Below are positions 26,908 to 34,817 of a stretch of DNA of 64,000 nt, in pieces (the stretch's first letter is position 1; each line of letters opens with the position of its first letter). The notes under the pieces are model-generated. The model did not search any database, was not told the origin of the DNA, and saw nothing but the letters and a program-made list of their open reading frames with translations. The stretch covers positions 2,402,470-2,466,469 of the forward strand of contig CP054187.1 of assembly GCA_015200345.1 (NCBI GenBank), written 5' to 3'. This DNA is from Planctomycetia bacterium. GTDB lineage: Bacteria > Planctomycetota > Phycisphaerae > UBA1845 > UTPLA1. Made by a program: the position numbers and the translations under genes.

Positions 26908-27606
26908 TCACTGCATCGTCAGCGTCCGAGTTTGTCCGTATTTGCGGACAAGAACGCGGCGATCGGTAATGCGCATCACGACGAAACCGTTGATCTCGCT
27001 GCCTTCGTGGACGAGTCGTCCGGAAATATAAGCCAGTGGCTGCGGACCCGTCATGGTTGATTGCAGGATGAGGGTGGATAGTTCCTGCGTGATCTCGCCG
27101 GCTTCACGCTGGCGGATCGCGTGGTAATCCTTCATGCCGCCGACCAGCGCGGTCCAGAAAGCGGACGGTGCGGGTTGCGAAGTCGCGCCGCCGCCCGACC
27201 CCGCGTGCGCGCCGCGATGGCTCTCGTAGCGAGACCATTGCTCGGGAACAAAAAGATCCCGCTCCAGGGTACGCGGCAGATCGGCAACACGAACAACCTT
27301 CAGCGGCTCGTCTTCCGGCAGGGACTCGCGCGGTGCGACTGGGTTACCGGCTGATGGACACACGATCGGCCCCGTCGCCGCGCCGGTCGGCGGGGCCGCG
27401 ATCGGCGTGATCGGCGCAGGGGGGGCCGCGACGGCGGGCGGCAGACCGGCCACGACCGCGTCCGGATCGCCCGAGGCCACGAAGGTCTTGAGTACAACCA
27501 CGATCAAGACAAGAAGGAGCATACCGAGTACGGCGGTCTTTTTCTTGTCTGCCAGAAGCTGCTGCTTGAACAGCTCGAGTTTTTCATTCAGCATCGCGTT
27601 TGCCAT
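26908..27606 (-). CDS. PilP/GspC-like periplasmic linker protein
   Basis: A 232-residue protein with a single N-terminal membrane span (residues 25-45), a long Pro/Ala linker, and a small C-terminal beta domain (about 165-232) ending YGQTRTLTMQ. This layout and its place between pilO and the secretin match PilP or GspC, which link the inner-membrane alignment complex to the secretin. Sequence similarity to either is weak by eye, so the call rests mainly on position and topology. Confidence 0.6.
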   Translation of the reverse strand: MANAMLNEKLELFKQQLLADKKKTAVLGMLLLVLIVVVLKTFVASGDPDAVVAGLPPAVAAPPAPITPIAAPPTGAATGPIVCPSAGNPVAPRESLPEDEPLKVVRVADLPRTLERDLFVPEQWSRYESHRGAHAGSGGGATSQPAPSAFWTALVGGMKDYHAIRQREAGEITQELSTLILQSTMTGPQPLAYISGRLVHEGSEINGFVVMRITDRRVLVRKYGQTRTLTMQ

Positions 27607-27672
27607 GGTTCTGTGAGCTTGGAGCTAGGTGCCGTGAGCCGAACAGTGGGCAAAACCCACCCGACGCTCGAA

Positions 27673-28239
27673 TCATCCGTCATACTGATACGTGTGCAGT
27701 TCCACCTCGACATGCAGGCGGCCCAGTTGATCCTTGTCGTTCACGATCCGCAACCCCGCGACATGCGTCGATCGCCGAAAGGACTCGATCCGGCCCATCA
27801 CGTCGAATGTCTGGGCGAACGTCCCGTCGAACACCACCTTGAACGGGAGCACGCGCGTTCCGGCCGCCACCGCGTGCGATTCGGGCACGGCGCCCGGGTT
27901 GACCTCGAGCACGGGGAGCGGCTGAACGACGTAGTCCATCACGTTGCAATGACTCAAGGCATCGGCCAGATCGCTCAAGAAATCACCAACGCTGCGCTCG
28001 CTGGGAAGTCGACGGCGGTCTTCCTTCAGTTGCGATTCGAGGTCCACGATGGCTGCGTAGAGATCACTGACCGAGCCGAGATCCTGCTGCAAGTCGCGCA
28101 CCTCGTTGCTGCCCGCGACGACCTGTTCCTGTTTTTCCTTCAGGCGCCGATGCCCGGGCACCATGAACGCGGCGACGAACAGCGCGCTGAAGCCCACGAT
28201 ACCGACCATCATCAGGGTGGTTGCTTTTCGCTGACTCAT
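27673..28239 (-). CDS. pilO: type IV pilus alignment protein PilO
   Basis: A 188-residue bitopic protein. One membrane span (residues 8-28) is followed by a coiled coil (RRLKEKQEQVVAGSNEVRDLQQ) and a ferredoxin-like domain. This is standard PilO architecture. The ATG at 28239 overlaps the pilN stop as ATGA, so translation is coupled. It works with PilN and the PilP-like protein as the inner-membrane alignment complex. Confidence 0.8.
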   Translation of the reverse strand: MSQRKATTLMMVGIVGFSALFVAAFMVPGHRRLKEKQEQVVAGSNEVRDLQQDLGSVSDLYAAIVDLESQLKEDRRRLPSERSVGDFLSDLADALSHCNVMDYVVQPLPVLEVNPGAVPESHAVAAGTRVLPFKVVFDGTFAQTFDVMGRIESFRRSTHVAGLRIVNDKDQLGRLHVEVELHTYQYDG

Positions 28240-28967
28240 GGCGCCGCACGCTCCTGTTCCGCCAGCTCGCAAATCAGCTCAAACTCCTCCGCGCGCCGCC
28301 CGCCCCAGTTCACGCTGTCTTTCACCCGCATCTGCACTCGTGCGAACAAAGGTGAATCTTCCAGCGCCGCGGCGAAGCGGATGATCTCCGCTGTTTGACC
28401 CGCGACCCCGTGCAGGATGAGCCGGGAGTAGGCGGACGCAGGACCCTCCGTCCCCACGTCATTCGGCTGGTTCCTGACTGCGGCCGGGTCCATCGCACGC
28501 TGCCCGTTCAACACCGCCGCGGCCATCGCGCCGGCGCTTTTCTGTTCCGGCGTCGGAACGACGGCCGGTTCATGCGTGATCGGCGCGGCCCAGCGCGCCA
28601 CCGACGGCGCGTCGAGCCGGAGTCCCGTGAGGAACACCGTCGACGGCATGCGGCGACTGACATCGCTGAAAACGACGGTCAGGCTCTCGTCCCGTTCCAG
28701 CAGCGCCACGCGCCGGCGATGCTGCTCGAGTTTTTCGTGCAGCGCCTGCATGTCCGCCTTTTTGGCGAGCAGGTTCGTCAATTCGTCACGCTGCGCGCCG
28801 AGCTGCGCGATCATTGCGTCGGCGCTTTCAAGCTCCCGAACGTGCGCCGTGGTCCACAGCACCATCATGACGATCAGCATTGACACGCATCCGGCGCGCA
28901 GCTTCGTCGCCTTGCGCTGGGTCCGACGAGCGTGATACTCGCCTGGAATGAAGTCAAAATCCTTCAT
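28236..28967 (-). CDS. pilN: type IV pilus alignment protein PilN
   Basis: A 243-residue protein that begins with a short cytoplasmic tail containing DFIPGEYHARR, which matches the PilN motif (INLLP-type) that docks on PilM. A membrane span lies at about 25-45, then a coiled coil and a ferredoxin-like domain with an inserted Ala/Pro-rich loop. It lies between pilM and pilO. The ATG at 28967 is the first start downstream of the pilM stop. Confidence 0.82.
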   Translation of the reverse strand: MKDFDFIPGEYHARRTQRKATKLRAGCVSMLIVMMVLWTTAHVRELESADAMIAQLGAQRDELTNLLAKKADMQALHEKLEQHRRRVALLERDESLTVVFSDVSRRMPSTVFLTGLRLDAPSVARWAAPITHEPAVVPTPEQKSAGAMAAAVLNGQRAMDPAAVRNQPNDVGTEGPASAYSRLILHGVAGQTAEIIRFAAALEDSPLFARVQMRVKDSVNWGGRRAEEFELICELAEQERAAP

Positions 28968-28989
28968 GCCTGATGGCTCCCGCGCGGTC

Positions 28990-30162
28990 TCACGCGCTCC
29001 CCGCCGCCGCAACTTGGCCGGTCCGTCCCGCGACGCCGCCGTGCGATGCGCCCGCCGCGAGGCTCGATACACACGTCAACCCGCGCAACGCCAGGCCGCA
29101 CGCCACGCCCCAGGCCGGATGAAACGCGCGTTCCTCCCGGCTGGTCAGATCGCCCAGATTCTGCACCCCGCGGAGCGGGTAGCCCGTCATGCACGGCACG
29201 TCGACGGCGTCTTGCAGGGACTTCAGCAACACCGGCTCGTGGGCCTCGCCACCGACCAATGTCACGCTTTCGGCACGTTGCCCGCGGAAAGTCACGGCGT
29301 AGTATCGAAGGCAGAGCTGCACATCTTTGGCAATCTGATCGGCCGACGGGCGGACGGCGTCCGCCACCGCAGCGCGGACCTCCGCCGGCACCATCGACTC
29401 CACGTCGCCGCGCCGGCCCGACTGGTCCCGCAGTATCGTCAAGCGAAGCTGCGCTGCCTCTTCCGCCGGAATCGCCAGGCTGCGCGCCACCGCGTCCGTC
29501 ATCACCTGCCCGCCGACGTCGATCACTTTAAGGAACACAGGCTCCGCTCCGCGCGTGATCAGGATGGTCGTTCCGCGCAAGCCGACATCGAGAAACACGT
29601 TCACCGCCGAGGCGTCCGCGGCGCGCCGCAGAAACCGCACAAAGCTCCGGGCCACCGCGCACGGCGACAGATCCACGGCGATCGGATCGAGCTTGAGCGA
29701 TTGCAGGAACGTCAGGCGTTCCTGAACGACCGCATCCGTCGCGGCGAACACCATCAGCTCGTGTTTCAACTCGTTGCCGTGCCGCACTTCGCCCGCTTCG
29801 AGGTAGCGAAACTGCGCCGGCGCACCGCCGAGATCGAAACGCTCCTGGGCCTCGAACGCCACGGCGCTTTCCATCTCCTCCGGCGGCATCGGCGGCACGC
29901 GAATGCTCTTCATCTGATACTCGCGGTGACCCAATGCTGTCACCACCTCGCGCCCTTCGAAGCGGTGCGTCGTCAGCAGGCTGCGAATCGCCCGACCCGC
30001 CGCTTCGTGCGCAGCCTGTGGATCATCCGCGATCGGCAGATCGCGATGCGCCGCTGCGATCAGGGACAATCGCCCCTGCGACTCGGCAAACTGGATCAGC
30101 TTGACGCTCGAGGCGCCGAGGTCCAGTCCGATCGGGCCGTGTTTTCGCGTTCGCCTGAACAT
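28990..30162 (-). CDS. pilM: type IV pilus assembly ATPase-like protein PilM
   Basis: A 390-residue actin-like cytoplasmic protein. The phosphate-1 motif IGLDLGASSVKLIQF is at the N-terminus. The second phosphate motif region is VFLDVGLRGTTILI, and VTLVGGEAHEP is the adenosine region. PilM binds nucleotide and recruits PilN to the pilus base. The last 45 residues, after GVACGLALRGL, are an Ala/Gly-rich tail not usual in the family. First gene of the conserved M-N-O-P-Q order. Confidence 0.88.
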   Translation of the reverse strand: MFRRTRKHGPIGLDLGASSVKLIQFAESQGRLSLIAAAHRDLPIADDPQAAHEAAGRAIRSLLTTHRFEGREVVTALGHREYQMKSIRVPPMPPEEMESAVAFEAQERFDLGGAPAQFRYLEAGEVRHGNELKHELMVFAATDAVVQERLTFLQSLKLDPIAVDLSPCAVARSFVRFLRRAADASAVNVFLDVGLRGTTILITRGAEPVFLKVIDVGGQVMTDAVARSLAIPAEEAAQLRLTILRDQSGRRGDVESMVPAEVRAAVADAVRPSADQIAKDVQLCLRYYAVTFRGQRAESVTLVGGEAHEPVLLKSLQDAVDVPCMTGYPLRGVQNLGDLTSREERAFHPAWGVACGLALRGLTCVSSLAAGASHGGVAGRTGQVAAAGSA

Positions 30163-30219
30163 GCCGTCCGTTGCTCCGGAATACCGCGCGCCGTCAGGCG
30201 ACGGGTCTTACTTTTCATC

Positions 30220-30822
30220 CTAGTCGTTCAGTAGCGCGCCAATCGTGTCCGGGGTCGACGTCAGGACCTTCGTCAGCGTGGAACTGACCGTCACCTTCGC
30301 CCCGGCCGGCGACACCGCCACTTCGGCTTCGACGCCGCCCGCGCTGAATTGCACAAGGGACGTATCCGCTTCCTTCGTGTTGCCGGTGCTGTCGAAGGAC
30401 AACTTACTGTCACCTCCGACGTCCAGACCCTTGATCGATACGTCCTTCGTCTGGGGCCGACCGTTCTGGCCCAGTTGAATCACATACGGCTTCTTCGTGC
30501 GCGGATGCGACACCGGTGTGTCCTCCGCCGATTCGCGCGCGATCCAGTACTTTTCATTCGGCTTGTCGAACTTGATCGCCGCGGGATCATCCGGCTGCGC
30601 GATCGTCAGACTCCGCGCATACGACACGTCGGCATCGAACTGCTGCGACGCGATCTTCACCTGTTGAGCAAGATCCGCCCCGCGATCCGGCCAGGCCCCG
30701 ACGGCCACGATGACCAGGATCACCACGACCATCATCATCTCCACCAGCGTGTAGCCGCCGCGCACGGTGCCCGCACGCGCACGCGCTTTCAACGATCCTG
30801 CATGGCTTGTTCCGGGCTTCAT
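30220..30822 (-). CDS. GspH-like pseudopilin
   Basis: A 200-residue protein with a class III signal: a basic leader of about 23 residues ending RGG, then YTLVEMMMVVVILVIVAVG with Glu at mature position 5. Cleavage by a prepilin peptidase is expected after Gly. The globular part resembles GspH/FimT-type minor pilins (SQQFDADVSYARSLTIAQPDD). It sits between pilM and a small membrane protein gene and probably forms part of the pilus tip or pseudopilus. Confidence 0.78.
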   Translation of the reverse strand: MKPGTSHAGSLKARARAGTVRGGYTLVEMMMVVVILVIVAVGAWPDRGADLAQQVKIASQQFDADVSYARSLTIAQPDDPAAIKFDKPNEKYWIARESAEDTPVSHPRTKKPYVIQLGQNGRPQTKDVSIKGLDVGGDSKLSFDSTGNTKEADTSLVQFSAGGVEAEVAVSPAGAKVTVSSTLTKVLTSTPDTIGALLND

Positions 30823-30882
30823 AACACCCCCCTTTCGTCAGCGCTTCCCATCCTGCAATATCGCCCGCCGCCGTCGCCCGCT

Positions 30883-31209
30883 TCAGGGTCGATCGGCCCG
30901 TTTCGCCGCAGAGGCCGGCTTTTCGGACGACTCCACCCGGACCTTGATCGGCTTGGTCCGCAAGTGTTCCAGCACGGCTGATAACAGTTCGTTCGTTCGG
31001 CGCTGTTCTTCGACAATTTGCTGCCGTTGCAGACCCGTGTCGGGAATCTGCGCCTGGGCCGACGGCACCGTGTCCGACCGCAGCGCCCACAGTTCGACCA
31101 TGAGCAAGGCCAGCAGCACGGCGATCATCGAGAGCAAGCGCCGAGTCGCCCGGTCCAGCGTCACGATCGCCGGACGGCCTGATTCCGATTCACTGCGTGG
31201 AAGGGTCAT
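30883..31209 (-). CDS. small single-span membrane protein in pilus cluster
   Basis: A 108-residue protein with one membrane helix (about residues 27-43), then a short helical, possibly coiled-coil segment (LQRQQIVEEQRRTNELLSAV) and a basic tail. The ATG at 31209 overlaps the stop of the upstream PilX-like gene (ATGA), so the two are translationally coupled. No family is recognised. The layout would suit an accessory factor for minor pilin assembly, but that rests on position only. Confidence 0.6.
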   Translation of the reverse strand: MTLPRSESESGRPAIVTLDRATRRLLSMIAVLLALLMVELWALRSDTVPSAQAQIPDTGLQRQQIVEEQRRTNELLSAVLEHLRTKPIKVRVESSEKPASAAKRADRP

Positions 31210-32471
31210 TTTTCTCTCCAATTCAGGATCGTGAACGGCTTGGGGCCGGACTCCAGATCCCACAGCCACGAGCGCGCGCTCGTCCAGGTGAGGTTGAAAG
31301 CCGAATCGCTCCTGATGCCGGCGAAGGTGCCGGTCTTGATCAGCGTGCCGGTCATCTCGATCGTCACATTGGCCTTGTTGCTCAGATCCAGATTGCCGAC
31401 GATCAGAACCGGGCCGATCACGCGCAGCGTGATGTTGCCGGACCCGGCGCGTAAGTTTCCGGCTAGAACCAGTGCGGGGTAGCCTGTTTCGGCGGTGATT
31501 TCATACACTCCGGAGTCACCGAGGATCAGGTCTCCTCCCGAAACAATCAAGCCGCCGCTCAATTGGACGTTGCCGGAGACGGCTCGAAGCGTCAGATCGC
31601 CCTTCGTGTAAGAAATCAGCCGACCGGGATTGGTCGCCGACATGTCGATGGCATTGAGTGCATCGGCGTTGAGCTTGTTGAGCGTCGTGCGGTTGTACTG
31701 GTCGTAATCGTGTGCGGAATAGTACCGCCCGTTGACGACGTAGTTTCGATACTTCGCCGCCGCGCCGGTCGGGAGCTTCACCGCCTGCGTGTTGCATGTG
31801 AAGCCGGCGGACAGGCACATGTTGGTAAAGATATTCAGCATCAGCTCCTTGCGGATGATTCCCGTGGAGGACACGCTTCCGCTGATGGACGACCCCGCGT
31901 GAACATCGAGATTCCCGTTTGCATGGACCGAACCCGTGATGAAAACACGTGAGACGACGTTCAGCACGTCCCGATCAAGAAGCGCCTGGGAGAAGGTGCA
32001 TTGATCCGTCACGGGCGCGACGACGCTCGCCGAGATCGAACGCTTCGCACGGATCGAGCCGTCCGGGTCCTTGGCACATCCCGCACTCATGACTTCGTAC
32101 CGATTCGGGTCGGTCTTGGATTGCGTCACCGTCACGTCGAGCAGGTCGGGAGAGCCGTCAAGCGAGACCGACGCCTGACCGGTCCAGTATTGACCGACCG
32201 GCACGGTGGTCGGGGGGTAGGTGAGAAAGTGCGCGGCCATCGCAACGCCGGAGTCGGCAATGTATTGCGCGCGGACCTGGGCGCGGTAGTTCATCGCCTC
32301 GGGCATCGCCGTGCTGTGCGCCTCCAGGAAACTGACGCCCAGCGCCGTCGCCAGCGCGGCCAGCGCCAGCACCGCGACAAGAATGTACGCGCGCCGTCGC
32401 CCCGGCCGTCGCGCGCGCGTTCGGCCGGTTTGCGAATTGAGGAGTTGCGTATCAATGCCGTCGCGCGTCAT
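31206..32471 (-). CDS. PilX-like minor pilin with large beta-rich C-terminus
   Basis: A 421-residue protein. The N-terminus has a basic stretch GRTRARRPGRRR followed by AYILVAVLALAALATALG, a PilX/GspK-like helix without the usual Glu at position 5. After an N-terminal pilin helix, residues 160-420 contain repeated short strands (GSVHANGNLDVHAGS, GGLIVSGGDLILGD, GPVLIVGNLDLSN) that suggest a beta-helix or bactofilin-like fold. Both ends overlap neighbouring genes by ATGA. It probably caps the minor pilin complex. Confidence 0.65.
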   Translation of the reverse strand: MTRDGIDTQLLNSQTGRTRARRPGRRRAYILVAVLALAALATALGVSFLEAHSTAMPEAMNYRAQVRAQYIADSGVAMAAHFLTYPPTTVPVGQYWTGQASVSLDGSPDLLDVTVTQSKTDPNRYEVMSAGCAKDPDGSIRAKRSISASVVAPVTDQCTFSQALLDRDVLNVVSRVFITGSVHANGNLDVHAGSSISGSVSSTGIIRKELMLNIFTNMCLSAGFTCNTQAVKLPTGAAAKYRNYVVNGRYYSAHDYDQYNRTTLNKLNADALNAIDMSATNPGRLISYTKGDLTLRAVSGNVQLSGGLIVSGGDLILGDSGVYEITAETGYPALVLAGNLRAGSGNITLRVIGPVLIVGNLDLSNKANVTIEMTGTLIKTGTFAGIRSDSAFNLTWTSARSWLWDLESGPKPFTILNWREK

Positions 32472-33208
32472 AAGCTGCTCTCCAGCGTGACGGTGGGAAG
32501 CGCGGCATGGCCGGTGAAACCGTTGTAGAGCGAGAAGTACGACCGGGTCTTGCGCGGGGGGGTGGAATCCGGCCGCGCGGCGTTTTTGGTTTCCTTGTAG
32601 AACAGGTAATCCGCCGGTGCCTGGGGGCTGGCATTGAGATTGAACGTCGCCGTATTGGGGGCCGTGCCGAGCGTGAACGTTGCAACGACGATGCGCGTTT
32701 CCGGCGAATTGGGCCACTGGGCGAAGCTCGCGCTGCTTACGTCCGACGCCCAGACGTACGAGCGTTTGTCAGGACCCGTGATCAGGAGACCCAGTTGGAC
32801 CGGATCGAGGAAACTCGCCACCGGCACGGTCGTCGCCGGGATCGTTCCGTCCGTCTTTTGCATTCGCTCCATGAGAAGCTGCTTGCCCAGCGAGTCGTAG
32901 CGGATCAGCGCCGTCTCGTAGAGGTTCAGCTTGTCGTCGCCGTTGGAGTCGTCCAGCCACACGGTGATCTCGCTCGCCGTCACCTTGCCCACGTCCCGCG
33001 CGCCGCGAATCGTTCGAGACAGTTGTGTCAGCGCGAACTGGCCGGCGACGTGCAGCGTCCGCGCGTCGCGCGTCGCCAGCGACGCATTGCTCACGGCCGA
33101 CATCATCGAAGCCGCCGCCCCGGCGACGATGGCCGTCGTGATGCTGGCCAGGAGCAGCTCGACGAGCGTCATGCCCCGGCGATGTTTCAGGATGCAATTC
33201 GCGCGCAT
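32468..33208 (-). CDS. PilW/GspJ-like minor pilin
   Basis: A 246-residue protein with a 12-residue leader and the prepilin motif RRG-MTLVELLLASITTAIV, Glu at position 5. The segment SRTIRGARDV and the later beta-rich region match the PilW/GspJ type. The ATG at 33208 is three bases after the stop of the upstream minor pilin gene. It overlaps the PilX-like gene by four bases, which fits the usual I-J-K order of minor pseudopilins. Confidence 0.75.
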   Translation of the reverse strand: MRANCILKHRRGMTLVELLLASITTAIVAGAAASMMSAVSNASLATRDARTLHVAGQFALTQLSRTIRGARDVGKVTASEITVWLDDSNGDDKLNLYETALIRYDSLGKQLLMERMQKTDGTIPATTVPVASFLDPVQLGLLITGPDKRSYVWASDVSSASFAQWPNSPETRIVVATFTLGTAPNTATFNLNASPQAPADYLFYKETKNAARPDSTPPRKTRSYFSLYNGFTGHAALPTVTLESSL

Positions 33209-33211
33209 CGT

Positions 33212-33799
33212 CTAGTACTCCCTCGCCACCAGCCGGTGCAGCGTCACCATCAGGGCGTTGCCGTCCCACACTCGAACCCGCACGAGGATGTAGCTGTTCG
33301 TATCCGCTGCCTGCTGGTCGGGAAACGACACGTAGGTGATCGTCACATCGCGCCACAGCCCCGCCGCGTCCGGATCGGTGATCGGCTGGTTGATGTAATC
33401 GCGCATTCCCGTGATCTGCTCGGTGAATCCGCTGAAGTCGTCAAGGTCGTCGTAGCGTTGACGGCGGTCTTCGAACGCCGTATCCGGACCCGGCGGATTG
33501 GTTGTGCCGTCGGGGCCGTAGAATGGCCGGGCGAGCACCTCTTCCATCATGGCCTGCCCGTAGGCCGTTGCCTTTTGAAGTCGAATCGCGGCGAGTGCGT
33601 GGCTCGCGCCCGCCGTGAAGGGCAGCAGGGCCGAGGTGGCGACGATGGAAAGCACGACGGCCGCCATCAGCGATTCCACAAGCGTCAGACCGCGGCGCCG
33701 CATGCAGGCAATTCCGGGACGTGCGCACACCGCGGCGGACCGGCGAAGCCGAACCACGCAGCGGCGCGTCGTGAACGTTGTGGAGAATTTCACGTCCAT
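33212..33799 (-). CDS. PilV/GspI-like minor pilin
   Basis: Up to 195 residues. The prepilin motif MRRRG-LTLVESLMAAVVLSIV begins at residue 33 of the longest frame. A start at 33703 would give a short conventional leader, while the ATG at 33799 would give a long basic one. Glu is at mature position 5. The rest resembles PilV/GspI proteins (QKATAYGQAMMEEVLARPF). It is the first gene after the pilin terminator and likely starts the minor pilin operon. Confidence 0.75.
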   Translation of the reverse strand: MDVKFSTTFTTRRCVVRLRRSAAVCARPGIACMRRRGLTLVESLMAAVVLSIVATSALLPFTAGASHALAAIRLQKATAYGQAMMEEVLARPFYGPDGTTNPPGPDTAFEDRRQRYDDLDDFSGFTEQITGMRDYINQPITDPDAAGLWRDVTITYVSFPDQQAADTNSYILVRVRVWDGNALMVTLHRLVAREY

Positions 33800-33904
33800 C
33801 GATCCATCCCGGGTCGCTTCGTGGTGCGACCCGCTTGAACCATACGATTCGCCGGCCTGCGCCGCGGCTGATGGGCCGCATCAATCGTCCGCACGGCGGC
33901 GCGG

Positions 33905-33956
33905 AAAAACGAATCGGGACCGGTAAACCGACAAGTGTCGCGGCTTACCGGTCCCG
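33905..33956 (-). terminator. intrinsic terminator after the major pilin gene
   Basis: A perfect 12-bp stem (33915-33926 with 33945-33956, CGGGACCGGTAA) encloses an 18-nt loop. It is followed on the minus strand by a T5 run at 33909-33905. It lies 83 bp after the pilin stop and would separate abundant pilin mRNA from the minor pilin genes. Confidence 0.8.
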
Positions 33957-34038
33957 AATAAACATCAGGAGAAACCGTCCATGGCTCCGGCGACGGTCAG
34001 ACCGGCCGCGGGCGATCAGGCCGCCGCGCGAAGCAGGA

Positions 34039-34494
34039 TTACATCGCGTCGTGCGCCACGCCGTTGGTCGTGCCGCCGTCGTTGGCCTTGAATTCGCCGG
34101 TCGTCTCGTTGTAGTTCCAGGCCTTGTTGGCGGCGGCCGCCGTGTTCGTCACGTCGTTGCCCGTGCCGCCGACCGTGAACGGATTGGTCGGAATACGCTG
34201 CAAATAAGGACCGTACTTGCCGGACGCGTTGACCGTGCCGTCGGCGTTGGTCTTCTTGGTCATCTGGTCGACGAACGTCGCCAGGGCCGGATAGCTGCCG
34301 TTGTGTTGCAGCTTGTACAGATCGATCTGCCCGCGAATGGTCTGAAGGTTCGTCATCAGCGAGCTTAGCCGGGCGTCGGTGCTCGCATCCGAGAACTGCG
34401 GGATGACCACCGCGGCCAGGATGCCGAGGATGATCACGATGATCAACAGTTCCACCAGCGTGAAGGCGTTTCGAATGGTTGCTCGTCGCGTCAT
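34039..34494 (-). CDS. major type IV pilin / GspG-like pseudopilin
   Basis: A 151-residue protein starting MTRRATIRNAFTLVELLIIVIILGILAAVVIPQF, with a short leader and Glu at position 5 of the mature helix. The C-terminal part is GspG-like (LQTIRGQIDLYKLQHNGSYP, then GPYLQRIPTNPF) with the NPF/WNY segment usual for GspG. The ATG at 34494 follows GAGGGAG by about seven bases. The longer open frame upstream has no ribosome site. With its own terminator it is likely expressed more strongly than the rest of the cluster. Confidence 0.88.
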   Translation of the reverse strand: MTRRATIRNAFTLVELLIIVIILGILAAVVIPQFSDASTDARLSSLMTNLQTIRGQIDLYKLQHNGSYPALATFVDQMTKKTNADGTVNASGKYGPYLQRIPTNPFTVGGTGNDVTNTAAAANKAWNYNETTGEFKANDGGTTNGVAHDAM

Positions 34495-34679
34495 GTCTTT
34501 CTCCCTCTTGAACTCGTCCCGTGCCTCGCAACCGTGCGCGGGGCGGAATCGCTCAAACATCCGGTTCCATCCGCCGCACCCGGCAGCATGGAGCAGCCGG
34601 AACAGGTGTTATCCCTATCGGCGCGGCGTTGCATGTTCATTAGCAGAGTCGGCGCCAGGTCCGGCGCACGAAACCTTCG

Positions 34680-34707
34680 TTTATGCAAGAATTAAGATAC
34701 GATTCAA
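34680..34707 (-). promoter_or_regulatory. possible sigma-70-type promoter of the pilin gene
   Basis: On the minus strand TTGAAT (34707-34702) and CATAAA (34685-34680) are separated by 16 bp, within an AT-richer patch of an otherwise GC-rich gap. The predicted leader to the pilin ATG would be about 185 nt. The match is only moderate. The remainder of the 323-bp gap (34495-34817) shows no gene. Confidence 0.35.
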
Positions 34708-34817
34708 TTGCGATGTGGGGCAAATGCCGGATCCGGAATTTCAGCGGGCGCAGGATTGTTCCGGAAAACTCGGCCCCGCTCGACCGCATGCCCTGCTCCG
34801 ACCGCGCGTCGCGCCTT

